Shown here piece by piece: positions 25,352 through 34,254 of a stretch of 64,000 bases of DNA (position 1 is the stretch's first letter; each line of letters begins with the position of its first letter). Under the pieces are notes generated by a model. That model saw only the letters and a program-made list of their open reading frames with translations, searched no databases and was not told the origin of the DNA. The DNA is from SVEL01 sp045125245 (lineage in GTDB: Bacteria; Bacillota; Clostridia; Lachnospirales; Lachnospiraceae): positions 1 to 64,000 of the forward strand of contig JBGVNF010000079.1 in assembly GCA_045125245.1 (NCBI GenBank), written 5' to 3'. Made by a program: the position numbers and the translations under genes.

Positions 25352-26467
25352 CTAATTACATTCATATATATCTCTTTCCTTCGGTATCATGTAATATATC
25401 GCGCTATTCCCACAGTAATCATGTAGTAAAAAATACAATTTATATTCCTTCAACCTATTTATATACATAGGTATTCTCACTAACCCATCACTATTATGAT
25501 CTCCTAATACCATAATAATGGGTCTGTTTTCTTTTATTGTTTCTATCGCCCCTTCTAGCACATTGTATTCTGCACCCTCAACATGCAACTTTATAATAGT
25601 TGGCTTTATATCTAAATCATCTATAGCTACAACATCTATTATTTCTTTTCCACACTCCATAAATTTAGAAGCAAATCCTAACTCACTTTCAAAATTTTTC
25701 TTTTCCGTTTTCTCCCCTAATGCACGGGCATCCCAATGCACATTTTCATCCTGAAGCTTTTCTTTTGCTTTTTTTAAATTTATTTTATCTGGTTCAAATG
25801 CATATATATTCTCATATTCACCATTTACCAACTCAATAAAATTCTGTATTATATTTCCTTCATGACAACCACAATCCAAAAATACTTCTTTCTTGCCTAA
25901 TACTGGCATGACAGGTGCAGCAAAATACTTCTTTCCTGATAATACTTTAAATTTTTCAGAAATTTCTTCTCTTTCTCGCATCTTCCACCAACAAAATTGG
26001 ATGTAATGCGCCAAAGAGTATTCATGATGCTTTAACAATTCACATACCGATACAATCTCATTCTTTATATCACTTGAAATATCGTGTATAAACCATCCAT
26101 TAGACAATAACTTCGGAAATTTCAAATATGCATATGTATAAAACTGCATAATATTGCAAACCCCTGCCATACGCAATTCCGACTCAATATCATTATACGC
26201 TATTGTAGATATTGCCACTAAAAACAAACTGTTCTTTTTACAATCATCATCTAAATCATCAAGTTGTTTTACATTTTTCCCGTCTAACATCTTAACCTTT
26301 TTATCAACTATCTCATAATTATCAATACCAGCCTTATCAAACAAATCTAATGCCATATGCCCCAATGATCCTGCTCCATATAAAACTATTTTTCTGTTTA
26401 ACAAATCATCCCCATATATTTTTGCTTCTACAGAAAGTATTTCTTCTAATTTATTTTTATAATCCAT
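25352..26467 (-). CDS. FkbM-family methyltransferase with N-terminal Rossmann-like domain
   Basis: About 371 residues, first gene of the glycosylation operon. N-terminal KIVLYGAGSLGHMAL loop (about 28-42), then an FkbM methyltransferase: EVFLDCGCHEGNII (about 205-218), YAFEPDKINL and IIKLHVEGAEYNVLEGA. Same two-domain plan as 18209-19309, so likely a paralogue acting on another position or sugar. The start is ATG 26465-26467 or the GTG two codons earlier, behind AGGTAG. Confidence 0.85.
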   Translation of the reverse strand: MDYKNKLEEILSVEAKIYGDDLLNRKIVLYGAGSLGHMALDLFDKAGIDNYEIVDKKVKMLDGKNVKQLDDLDDDCKKNSLFLVAISTIAYNDIESELRMAGVCNIMQFYTYAYLKFPKLLSNGWFIHDISSDIKNEIVSVCELLKHHEYSLAHYIQFCWWKMREREEISEKFKVLSGKKYFAAPVMPVLGKKEVFLDCGCHEGNIIQNFIELVNGEYENIYAFEPDKINLKKAKEKLQDENVHWDARALGEKTEKKNFESELGFASKFMECGKEIIDVVAIDDLDIKPTIIKLHVEGAEYNVLEGAIETIKENRPIIMVLGDHNSDGLVRIPMYINRLKEYKLYFLLHDYCGNSAIYYMIPKERDIYECN

Positions 26468-26473
26468 TTCCAC

Positions 26474-26680
26474 TACCTACTCATCAATATACTTTATTAA
26501 TTTTCATTTCTTAATCTCAATAATTCCCATTAAAATCCATGCTGAATTAGCTTTCACTTCTTTGTTTACTATATTAACACACTATTATCTCCAACACAAT
26601 TTATATCGTCATTTTTACACATCTTATACATAATATATCGGTATTTTTGCTAAATATATTATATTTTACTCAAAAAGTAA
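26474..26680. other. Promoter region of the glycosylation operon
   Basis: AT-rich spacer between flagellin A and the first glycosylation gene. It holds two ATATCG motifs characteristic of the sigma-28 -10 element (26602-26609 and 26635-26642); only the second has a matching -35. No ORF seen. Confidence 0.5.
26635..26661 (-). promoter_or_regulatory. Possible sigma-28 promoter of the glycosylation operon
   Basis: Minus-strand TAAT (26658-26661), 15-bp spacer, ACCGATAT (26635-26642); the -10 is identical to that of flagellin B. It lies 20 bp beyond the flagellin A terminator and about 170 bp upstream of the first glycosylation gene. Confidence 0.5.
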
Positions 26681-26706
26681 AAGCCCCGCCATTTGGCGGG
26701 GCAAAT
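26681..26706 (-). terminator. Terminator of flagellin A
   Basis: GCCCCGCC/GGCGGGGC 8-bp stem (26683-26690 against 26695-26702), 4-nt loop, then TTTTACTTTTT on the minus strand. Confidence 0.88.
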
Positions 26707-26720
26707 TATTATATTCTAGA

Positions 26721-28175
26721 TTAGCCCTGAAGTAATGAGAGAACTCCCTGATTTGACTGATTAGCCTGTGCAAGCATTGACTGACCTGCCTGTGCAAGAA
26801 TGTTGAGGTTGCTATACTCAACCATTGCCTGAGCCATATCTGTATCACGAATACGTGACTCAGCAGCTGTTGTATTCTCTACTACATTGTCTAAGTTGTT
26901 GATTGTATGCTCTAATCTATTCTGAATAGCACCGAGATCTGAACGTTGTCTAGATACCTGCTGTAATGCATCTGCAATTACACCAATTGCATCTGTTGCA
27001 TTTTTCTCTGATGTAACCTTAAGGCCTGAAATACCGATTCCATCAGCGCTCATAGCTTCGATGTTAACATTGATCTTATTACTTGATGTTCCATCAGCGC
27101 CTACATGAAGGTTAAAGTTTAAGTCATCAACTACTGTTGCTGCATTAACTGTCATTGTAGCCTGTGTCTTAATTGTAAACACACCATCCGCCTCTGTGTA
27201 ACTATATCCCTTAGCCTCTAACGCTGCTTTAATATTGTTAATTGTTGTTGCTTCATCATACTCAAGACCACCATCTTTTGTTGTCTTTGTTGCTAACATG
27301 AAATTAATTTCCATAGCATTAGTATCATTGATAGAAATTGTCTGCGCCAATGCGCTACCTGTATAATTAGATGATACCTCAAATGTAACATCACCAGAAA
27401 CTGTAGTAGTCTGATTTGTTGATGTCAATGTAAACTTTGATGTAGCCGGATCAGCCGAAGCAGTCACACCGTTCTTGTATGTTAAATCTACACTGCTTAT
27501 CTTTTTATTATTACTAATCGCACCAGCGAGATCATCGATATCCTGATACTCCTTTAAATCATATGATACACCAGCTATTACAACTGTATCTGTAGCAGCT
27601 TCACCATATCTAACAGTATTACCAGCAACAAGTATCGCATCTCTATCACTCTTGTATGTCTGTCCTGCTACAACTCCACCTTGCTGTGCATTTGGTGAAA
27701 TTGATGTTCCACCCTTAACCTCAACAGTTCCTAAGTCAACATACTTTCCACCTACTCCATCTCCCTTTAAAAGGTATGTCTCATTGAACTTTGTTGTTTC
27801 TGCTACTCTGTCAATTTCTGTTGTAAGCTGTTCAATTTCAGCCTGGATATACGAACGATCATTCTCTGAATTTGTTCCATTAGCCGCCTGTACTGCTAAT
27901 TCATTCATTCTCTGAAGCATATCCTGCACTTCATTCAATGCACCTTCTGCTGTCTGTACACAAGAAATACCGTCCTCTGCGTTTGTAGCAGCCTGATCAA
28001 GACCTCTAATCTGCTTTCTCATCTTTTCACTAATTGAAAGTCCCGCTGCATCATCTGCTGCTCTATTAATTCTATAACCTGATGATAATCTCTCTGTTGA
28101 TTTTGCCTGCTTGCTTGTTGTTAAACCGAGCATTCTGTTTGCGTTCATCGCTGTCATGTTATGCTGTACTACCAT
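26721..28175 (-). CDS. Flagellin A
   Basis: 484-residue filament subunit. Conserved N-terminal D0/D1 (MVVQHNMTAMNANRML...RINRAADDAAGLSISEKM) and C-terminal D1/D0 (NRLEHTINNLDNVVENTTAAESRIRDTDMA...VLSLLQG) flank a variable surface domain (about 175-375) rich in Thr/Ser/Asn, a likely place for glycans. ATG behind AAGGAGG. It has its own sigma-28 promoter and terminator. About 60-70 percent of residues look identical to the two neighbours in the ends, much less in the middle. Confidence 0.97.
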   Translation of the reverse strand: MVVQHNMTAMNANRMLGLTTSKQAKSTERLSSGYRINRAADDAAGLSISEKMRKQIRGLDQAATNAEDGISCVQTAEGALNEVQDMLQRMNELAVQAANGTNSENDRSYIQAEIEQLTTEIDRVAETTKFNETYLLKGDGVGGKYVDLGTVEVKGGTSISPNAQQGGVVAGQTYKSDRDAILVAGNTVRYGEAATDTVVIAGVSYDLKEYQDIDDLAGAISNNKKISSVDLTYKNGVTASADPATSKFTLTSTNQTTTVSGDVTFEVSSNYTGSALAQTISINDTNAMEINFMLATKTTKDGGLEYDEATTINNIKAALEAKGYSYTEADGVFTIKTQATMTVNAATVVDDLNFNLHVGADGTSSNKINVNIEAMSADGIGISGLKVTSEKNATDAIGVIADALQQVSRQRSDLGAIQNRLEHTINNLDNVVENTTAAESRIRDTDMAQAMVEYSNLNILAQAGQSMLAQANQSNQGVLSLLQG

Positions 28176-28242
28176 AATAATTCCTCCTTGAAAATCCTAA
28201 TTAGATTCCTTCTCTTTTATTTTTTGTTATTTTAAATAATTC

Positions 28243-28254
28243 AGCATCCATGCT
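28243..28254 (-). promoter_or_regulatory. CsrA-type hairpin in flagellin A leader
   Basis: Minus-strand AGCA-TGGA-TGCT: a 4-bp stem presenting GGA in the loop, 68 nt before the flagellin start. A second GGA lies in the ribosome binding site (AAGGAGGAA), as in the two-site arrangement of Bacillus hag. Further GGA triplets (AAGGAAGTGGAT) lie just upstream. Confidence 0.5.
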
Positions 28255-28345
28255 CGATTAAGTATCCACTTCCTTGCGAATACATTTGTGATTAATATTA
28301 GCTATTGCCTAGATAACTAATTATTTATCACCTTCATATCTTATA

Positions 28346-28372
28346 TATCGGCAATATGTTTTTTTACTTTAT
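28346..28372 (-). promoter_or_regulatory. Sigma-28 promoter of flagellin A
   Basis: Minus-strand TAAAGT (28367-28372), 13-bp spacer, GCCGATAT (28346-28353), matching the TAAA-N15-GCCGATAT flagellar consensus. Confidence 0.88.
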
Positions 28373-28534
28373 AGCAATTTAGAAATTTTTTTATTTTTCA
28401 CTCCCATTTTGTGATTCCTCTCCTTTAAACTTCCTATTTTCAAGCATTTACTCAACATCATAATTCTATTTTAATATAAAACTTATCTTATTATATTCAC
28501 CTGGAATTCATAAATTTTGCTATCCATTAGAAAG

Positions 28535-28556
28535 GCCCCGCTTTTATAAGCGGGGC
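28535..28556 (-). terminator. Terminator of flagellin B
   Basis: GCCCCGCTT/AAGCGGGGC 9-bp stem, 4-nt loop, then CTTTCT on the minus strand. Confidence 0.8.
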
Positions 28557-28614
28557 GAATCTTATGCGCCTAGGAAATTTAATCTTCGGCCCATAAGACC
28601 TTAGATTCCTATCA

Positions 28615-30048
28615 TTAGCCAAGTAATGAGAGAACTCCCTGATTTGACTGATTTGCCTGAGCAAGCATTGACTGTCCAGCCTGACCGAGGATGTTAAGAT
28701 TGCTATACTTAACCATTTCCTTAGCCATATCTGTATCACGAATACGTGATTCAGCTGCTGTTGTATTCTCTACTACGTTGTCTAAATTGTTAATTGTGTG
28801 CTCGAGTCTGTTCTGAACAGCACCGAGATCTGATCTTTGCTTAGATACCTTCTGAATAGCTTCTGTTATTACATCAATAGCATCTGTTGCAGTTTTTTCC
28901 GATGTAACCTTAATGCCTGATACACCAAGTCCATCTGCACTCATTGATTCGATGTTTACGCCAATCTTATTTGTCTGTGAAGAATCAGCTCCTACATGTA
29001 AGTTAAACTTAAGCGAATCCATTGTAGATGCAGCGTTAACTGTCATTGTAGATGCAAGCTTAACTGTAAATACGCCATCCACATCTGTATAGCTCATTGT
29101 CTTACCTGTCAATGCTGCTCTAATATTCTGATTTGTCGTCTCTTGATCAAATACAACATTACCATCGTCATCAAGCTTTGTAGCAATTGTAATTTTAACT
29201 GTATCATCGCCAACTTTAAAATCTACCGATGTATCCTGTGTATAAGTTGAAGCCGAAATCTTAAAAGTAATATCTCCAGATACAGTTGTAGATAAATTAG
29301 TATTAGTAAGTGTAACTTTTGTATCAGCTGTACTTATAGACTTTCCATTTGCATATACAAGATCTACACTATTTACATTTTTATTGCTACTAATAGCTGC
29401 TGCAAGATCATCTATATCCGAATAATCACTTATCGCATATGACTGACCAGCAATCTTAAGTGTTCCTTCAGCACCTTCACCAAAATCCACACTATTTTTA
29501 AATACAAGCTCCACTGATCTATCTGTAGAATATACTCCTGTACCAGTATCTGCCTGATTTGCGCCACTAAAATCTAAATCAGCAATATCACTACCTGTAG
29601 TTCCCATATCAACATATTTTCCACCTACTCCATTTCCCTTTAAGAGATATGTTTCGTTAAACTTTGTTGTCTCTGCAACTCTGTCGATTTCTGTAACTAA
29701 CTGATCAATTTCAGATTGGATATATGAACGATCATTTTCAGAATTTGTTCCGTTAGCAGCCTGTACTGCAAGTTCGTTCATTCTCTGAAGCATATCCTGC
29801 ACTTCATTCAATGCACCTTCAGCTGTCTGTACTGCGGATACACCATCATCAGCATTTGTAGACGCCTGATCGAGACCCCTAATCTGTCTTCTCATCTTTT
29901 CACTAATTGAAAGACCTGCTGCATCATCTGCCGCTCTGTTGATTCTGTAACCAGAAGATAACTTCTCTGTTGACTTCGCTTGTGCTCCTGTTGTAAGACC
30001 AAGCATTCTGTTAGCGTTCATCGCTGTTAAATTGTGTTGTACTACCAT
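28615..30048 (-). CDS. Flagellin B
   Basis: 477 residues, same plan as flagellin A: near-identical D0/D1 ends and a variable central domain (about 170-370; YAISDYSDIDDLAAAISSN is shared in style with flagellin C). It is closer to flagellin C than to A in the middle region. ATG 30046-30048 follows CAAGGAGGAATTATT, the same ribosome binding site found in all three genes. Own sigma-28 promoter, CsrA-type hairpin and terminator. Confidence 0.97.
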   Translation of the reverse strand: MVVQHNLTAMNANRMLGLTTGAQAKSTEKLSSGYRINRAADDAAGLSISEKMRRQIRGLDQASTNADDGVSAVQTAEGALNEVQDMLQRMNELAVQAANGTNSENDRSYIQSEIDQLVTEIDRVAETTKFNETYLLKGNGVGGKYVDMGTTGSDIADLDFSGANQADTGTGVYSTDRSVELVFKNSVDFGEGAEGTLKIAGQSYAISDYSDIDDLAAAISSNKNVNSVDLVYANGKSISTADTKVTLTNTNLSTTVSGDITFKISASTYTQDTSVDFKVGDDTVKITIATKLDDDGNVVFDQETTNQNIRAALTGKTMSYTDVDGVFTVKLASTMTVNAASTMDSLKFNLHVGADSSQTNKIGVNIESMSADGLGVSGIKVTSEKTATDAIDVITEAIQKVSKQRSDLGAVQNRLEHTINNLDNVVENTTAAESRIRDTDMAKEMVKYSNLNILGQAGQSMLAQANQSNQGVLSLLG

Positions 30049-30191
30049 AATAATTCCTCCTTGAATTTACCCTGCGGTGTCCCCGTCAGGTCATGTTAAG
30101 TGGCATCCTTGCCACATGTGTAGTTAATTTTATTAAATTGTCGGTTGAGATAGCATCCTAGGCAATGCATATATCTCACCTTCTATCATAT
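30049..30191. other. Flagellin B leader
   Basis: About 135-nt untranslated leader between the sigma-28 promoter and flagellin B, carrying the GGA hairpin at 30100-30115. The length and the position of the hairpin are conserved in the flagellin C leader, while the rest of the sequence differs. Confidence 0.6.
30100..30115 (-). promoter_or_regulatory. CsrA-type hairpin in flagellin B leader
   Basis: Minus-strand GTGGCA-AGGA-TGCCAC: a 6-bp perfect stem with AGGA in the loop, the classic presentation of a CsrA site, about 38 nt upstream of the AAGGAGG ribosome binding site (which carries a second GGA). Confidence 0.7.
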
Positions 30192-30218
30192 ATATCGGTC
30201 AATTCTCATTTCACTTTA
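30192..30218 (-). promoter_or_regulatory. Sigma-28 promoter of flagellin B
   Basis: Minus-strand TAAAGT (30213-30218), 13-bp spacer, ACCGATAT (30192-30199). Confidence 0.85.
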
Positions 30219-30270
30219 GTCTTTTTTCATAATTTTTTCATAATTTTTCTTATTTATATACATTAATCTC

Positions 30271-30363
30271 AAAAAAATAAAAGCACAGCTTTTTTCTGCG
30301 CTTTCAAATAATCAATATGTATTTATTGCTAATTAGAGAAGCGCCTCACCAAAGGTGAGGCGC
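30271..30363 (-). terminator. Two hairpins ending the flagellin C transcript
   Basis: First GCGCCTCACC/GGTGAGGCGC (30341-30350 against 30354-30363, perfect 10 bp, 3-nt loop), with a poor T run; then AAAGCGCAG/CTGTGCTTT (30280-30304), followed on the minus strand by TTATTTTTTT. The second is the better intrinsic terminator. Confidence 0.75.
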
Positions 30364-30432
30364 CTGTATATGCCTAGACTTGAATCCAGTTCATTCGAAC
30401 TGTCTCATACCATATGACTCAATTTACTAAGA

Positions 30433-31851
30433 TTAGCCGAGTAATGAGAGTACACCCTGGTTAGAGTGGTTAGCCTGTGCAAGCATTGACTGACCTGCCT
30501 GAGCAAGGATGTTAACGTTGCTGTACTTAACCATCTCTTCAGCCATATCTGTATCACGGATACGAGATTCAGCTGCTGTTGTGTTCTCTACTACGTTATC
30601 TAAGTTATTGATTGTATGCTCGAGTCTGTTCTGAACAGCACCGAGATCTGATCTCTGCTTAGAAACCTTCTGAATAGCCTGAGCTATTACATCGATAGCA
30701 TCTGTAGCTGTCTTCTCAGATGTAACCTTAACACCTGATACTCCAAGTCCATCTGCACTCATAGCTGAAATAGCAACACCAATCTTATTTGTGTTAGATG
30801 AATCAGCGCCTACATGTAAGTTAAACTCAAGATCATCAACCTTAGCTGCTGCATTAACTGTCATAGTCGCTGCAAGCTTAACTGTAAACACACCATCTGC
30901 ATCTGTATAACTCATTGTTTCTGCTGTAAGAGCCGATCTAATATTCTGATTTGTTGTTTCCTCATCGAATACAACATTACCTTCGTCATCAAGCTTTGTA
31001 GCAATTGTTACAGCGATTTCATCATCACCGATACTAATAGAAACTGAAGTATCCTGTGTAACTGATGAAGCTGAAATCTTGAATGTAATATCACCAGACA
31101 CTGTTGTAGATGTGTTTGTATTAGTAAGTGTTATTTCATTTACCGCTGTACTTACGCTCTTGCCATTTGCATATATAAGGTCTACACTGTTAACCTTTTC
31201 ATTGCTACTAATAGCTGCTGCAAGATCATCAATATCTGCATAATCACTCATCGCATATGACTCACCAGCAATCTTAAGCGTTCCCTCTGCACCAGTACCA
31301 TAATCAACACTCTTATCAAATACTAATTCGACACTTCTCTGTGTCTCATCAGCCTGAACTGCTGCACCAATACCTGTTACATTAGCAATAGTTCCTGCTG
31401 TTTGACCCATATCAACATACTTACCGCCAACGCCATCACCCTTTAAAAGGTATGTCTCGTTGAACTTTGTTGTCTCTGCAACTCTATCGATTTCTGTAAC
31501 TAACTGATCAATTTCTGCCTGGATATATGAGCGATCGTTTTCTGAGTTTGTTCCGTTAGCTGCCTGTACTGCTAACTCGTTCATTCTCTGAAGCATGTCC
31601 TGAACTTCGTTCAATGCACCTTCAGCTGTCTGAACTGCAGATACACCGTCATCGGCGTTTGTAGAAGCCTGATCGAGACCTCTAATCTGCTTTCTCATCT
31701 TTTCACTGATTGAAAGACCTGCAGCATCATCTGCTGCTCTGTTGATTCTGTAACCAGAAGATAACTTTTCTGTAGATTTTGACTGCTGCGCTGCTGTTAA
31801 GCCGAGCATTCTGTTAGCGTTCATCGCTGTCATGTTGTGCTGTACTACCAT
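30433..31851 (-). CDS. Flagellin C
   Basis: 472-residue filament subunit, third of three tandem copies. N-terminal MVVQHNMTAMNANRMLGLTA and C-terminal AQANHSNQGVLSLLG are conserved; the centre is Thr/Ser-rich and most like flagellin B. One difference in the terminal helix is His for Gln in AQANHSNQ. Own sigma-28 promoter with a slightly unusual spacing, and the strongest of the CsrA-type hairpins in the leader. Confidence 0.97.
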   Translation of the reverse strand: MVVQHNMTAMNANRMLGLTAAQQSKSTEKLSSGYRINRAADDAAGLSISEKMRKQIRGLDQASTNADDGVSAVQTAEGALNEVQDMLQRMNELAVQAANGTNSENDRSYIQAEIDQLVTEIDRVAETTKFNETYLLKGDGVGGKYVDMGQTAGTIANVTGIGAAVQADETQRSVELVFDKSVDYGTGAEGTLKIAGESYAMSDYADIDDLAAAISSNEKVNSVDLIYANGKSVSTAVNEITLTNTNTSTTVSGDITFKISASSVTQDTSVSISIGDDEIAVTIATKLDDEGNVVFDEETTNQNIRSALTAETMSYTDADGVFTVKLAATMTVNAAAKVDDLEFNLHVGADSSNTNKIGVAISAMSADGLGVSGVKVTSEKTATDAIDVIAQAIQKVSKQRSDLGAVQNRLEHTINNLDNVVENTTAAESRIRDTDMAEEMVKYSNVNILAQAGQSMLAQANHSNQGVLSLLG

Positions 31852-32024
31852 AATAATTCCTCCTTGAATTCTACCTGTAGCTTTCTGCTACTAGGGTTGG
31901 TATGTGTGGCATCCTTGCCACAATAGTTTGTAGTTTTTAGTTTCTTTTAAATCATGTGATTTAAAAGCGGCACAGTGATAATCTTAGTATTCTAGGCTAT
32001 ACTGTTTTATCTCTGTCATCTTTT
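31852..32024. other. Flagellin C leader
   Basis: About 165-nt leader holding the GGA hairpin (31905-31922) and a second possible stem around GTAGCTTTCTGCTAC (31877-31891). No ORF. Confidence 0.55.
31905..31922 (-). promoter_or_regulatory. CsrA-type hairpin in flagellin C leader
   Basis: Minus-strand TGTGGCA-AGGA-TGCCACA: a 7-bp perfect stem with AGGA in the loop. The stem core GTGGCA/TGCCAC and loop are identical to flagellin B even though surrounding leader sequence is not, which argues for selection on this site. Confidence 0.72.
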
Positions 32025-32052
32025 ATATCGTCACGTTTCAAAAGTTACTTTA
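32025..32052 (-). promoter_or_regulatory. Sigma-28 promoter of flagellin C
   Basis: Minus-strand TAAAGT (32047-32052), 14-bp spacer, GACGATAT (32025-32032). One base longer spacing and a weaker -10 than flagellins A and B; the same TAAA-N16-GACGATAT form occurs upstream of mbl. Confidence 0.7.
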
Positions 32053-32138
32053 GGTTATTTTAAAATATTTTTCGCTTTTTTTCAACCCCTTTTTTTAAAA
32101 AGTTAAAATCCAGCGAAAAATACTTAAAATCACAGACA

Positions 32139-34091
32139 TTAAACATCCGCCAATTGAAGATATTTATCAAGCATTTTCTTAAGAAGCGGAAGTAATCTTA
32201 CAATTTCTTCACACTCCGACTTTATATCAGTTGCATCTCCACATAGCACTTTCATAATGTGCATTACAGCTTGGCATCTATTTGGCAATATAGTAGGATA
32301 CGTTATAAATACATCATCCTTATAGATTACTCTATAAAAATTCATAACAGTATTTACATATTTTATTAGTTCTGATTTAATTCCATCTAATGTTATATCG
32401 TCTGTCTTTTTTCTATATAAAAGATTCTCTATTAATACCATATCAAAGTACTGCATATGCATTCCATCTTCATATAGCGTCTTAGATAAATCATTTTTCT
32501 TTTCTATTAAATCCACAACTTTAGCTTCTTTTGCCCATTCATCAACTGTAGCTACCCACTTACCTAATGGTTTCTTTTCTACATATTCTGCTACATTAAC
32601 ACTTGCCTTCACTGCCACATCCCAAAACATACTTGGCAGATTAATAATATCATTTATATCGTTTATTGCTTTAGAATATAAACTATCAAGAATACTATGA
32701 TCATTATTTCGATTACTTATTATCCTCATAAGCTGAACGTATCCATTAGGATTATTTACATACGCCATGGAATCTGCGGCGTTTAAAAATGATTCCTCGT
32801 CCTCTTTTCTCATTTTCTCAAGCTCATTGAGTATAAAACTAAAATAATGCTGATTTTTAACCATTTTATCCAAAATTTGTCCTAAGGTATCATATTCTTT
32901 AGACTTTCCGATAATAGACCCAATTTTTATCATACAGTTTTTCGCATCAATCATTGCTTCAGGACCATTTTTCATATTCGAAGAATACTTTAACATGTCA
33001 CCTACATCTTCAAGCATTACACTAGCAGCAAATGCCACCCCATTTACTCTCATATAATTTTCTTCATCTACACACGAAGTAATAAGTATAGTATCTTGCA
33101 AATATACTAAATCCGGATTATCCTTAAAGACTTTATCCATTTCAAAGAATTTTTCTGCATATTCGATACTCTTTTTATAATCCTTTACCTTATATGCTGC
33201 TGTCGCACAAAAACCATATAAACTAATCCTTCCAAGTTCTGTTAAATGAGAATACTTCAAATACTCCTCTGCTTGTGTTATCGCCTCTGCATATCTATAC
33301 TGGTTAAGCATCAACCATATAACTGTACCATAAAGCCCTGCTATATCTTTAATATTTTCTTTTACAGACATATCTGTAGCTTCTATACCTTTTATGGCAT
33401 ATTCCATGGATTTTTCATATTCTTTTATATTATTATATTCCTGGGTTAGATGACAGTAATGTCTTGCGATTCCTGGTTCCTTCTTTATCTGTTCTAAAAG
33501 AAGTTCCGTATTTCTCTTTACATGTGCCCTTCTATCTTCCTCACTCTTATATACGTAACCATAGTGATGAGCATACGCCGTAAATGATTTAGTAGGACTT
33601 GCAATATTAGTTGGCCTTTCATGTATAGCATCCACAAATCTCGTTCCTTCAAATAACCTAAACATTCTTCCTGCTATACTATCTGACCAAGATGTTCCTT
33701 CCATATTCACATAATTCCTCACCACATACTTGGCATAATTATATTTATACATCTCATCGCTATTAAAGAACTCTATAAACTCAGTAACATCCTCAAACCA
33801 CTCGTCATCATCGATAAACATAAACCAGTCGCCCTGCGCCTTATCGATTCCCACATTACGCGCTTTTGCAAAATCCTTACACCACTCAAACTTTTCTATT
33901 TTATATGTATACTGTCGAACGATTTCAAGCAAATCTTCGTCACAACCTGTATCAACTACGATAAGCTCACTTGATACATTATCAAGAATTGGTTTTAAGG
34001 ATTCAAGTGTCTTTGGTAACGTATCCTTTCTATTTGATGCTAATATTGAAATTGTCAATTTATATTTCTTCTTATTCATTTCTTTCTCCAT
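32139..34091 (-). CDS. GT2 glycosyltransferase with helical-repeat C-terminus
   Basis: 650 residues. The GT2 domain (about 10-220) starts KLTISILASNRKDTLPKTLESL and has the DxD-type FIDDDEWF; the rest (about 225-650) is alpha-helical with TPR-like repeats, for example GLYGTVIWLMLNQYRYAEAITQAEEYL and FCATAAYKVKDYKKSIEYAEKFF. Proteins of this plan glycosylate flagellins or surface proteins in Clostridia. Located between flagellin C and the fliD-fliS group, so flagellin is the likely acceptor. Start at ATG 34089-34091 or 34077-34079. Confidence 0.8.
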   Translation of the reverse strand: MEKEMNKKKYKLTISILASNRKDTLPKTLESLKPILDNVSSELIVVDTGCDEDLLEIVRQYTYKIEKFEWCKDFAKARNVGIDKAQGDWFMFIDDDEWFEDVTEFIEFFNSDEMYKYNYAKYVVRNYVNMEGTSWSDSIAGRMFRLFEGTRFVDAIHERPTNIASPTKSFTAYAHHYGYVYKSEEDRRAHVKRNTELLLEQIKKEPGIARHYCHLTQEYNNIKEYEKSMEYAIKGIEATDMSVKENIKDIAGLYGTVIWLMLNQYRYAEAITQAEEYLKYSHLTELGRISLYGFCATAAYKVKDYKKSIEYAEKFFEMDKVFKDNPDLVYLQDTILITSCVDEENYMRVNGVAFAASVMLEDVGDMLKYSSNMKNGPEAMIDAKNCMIKIGSIIGKSKEYDTLGQILDKMVKNQHYFSFILNELEKMRKEDEESFLNAADSMAYVNNPNGYVQLMRIISNRNNDHSILDSLYSKAINDINDIINLPSMFWDVAVKASVNVAEYVEKKPLGKWVATVDEWAKEAKVVDLIEKKNDLSKTLYEDGMHMQYFDMVLIENLLYRKKTDDITLDGIKSELIKYVNTVMNFYRVIYKDDVFITYPTILPNRCQAVMHIMKVLCGDATDIKSECEEIVRLLPLLKKMLDKYLQLADV

Positions 34092-34154
34092 ATATTTATT
34101 TCATAAACCTAAGTTATAACTTCCGGAACAACTTGGGGCATTTCCCTAATAGAC

Positions 34155-34191
34155 AAAAACCGACCAGTGAACCTCCCATCCACCAGCCGGT
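34155..34191 (-). terminator. Terminator of the late flagellar operon
   Basis: Minus strand ACCGGCTGGTG, 11-nt loop, CACTGGTCGGT, then TTTTTG; 11 bp including G-T pairs. It separates the fliT-like gene from the glycosyltransferase downstream. Confidence 0.78.
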
Positions 34192-34254
34192 CTAATCAAC
34201 CGTAGTCCCTTCTAGGCATAGACTACTTCTTCTAATAATTTCATCTTTTAACTT

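Larger units (their letters stand above)
28176..28534. other. Flagellin A leader and upstream gap
   Basis: About 360 bp between flagellins A and B: leader with a GGA-loop hairpin (28243-28254), sigma-28 promoter (28346-28372), then AT-rich DNA up to the flagellin B terminator. No ORF seen. Confidence 0.6.

Noticed and set aside
28527..28739. Minus-strand 70-residue frame at the flagellin B 3' end, and a similar one at 26666-26848
   Set aside because: Alternative frames of the conserved flagellin C-terminal coding sequence; they recur only because the flagellins are paralogous.
28535..30363. GC-rich hairpins between flagellins as CRISPR-like or REP repeats
   Set aside because: Each hairpin has a different sequence and sits directly after a stop codon with Ts; they are ordinary terminators.
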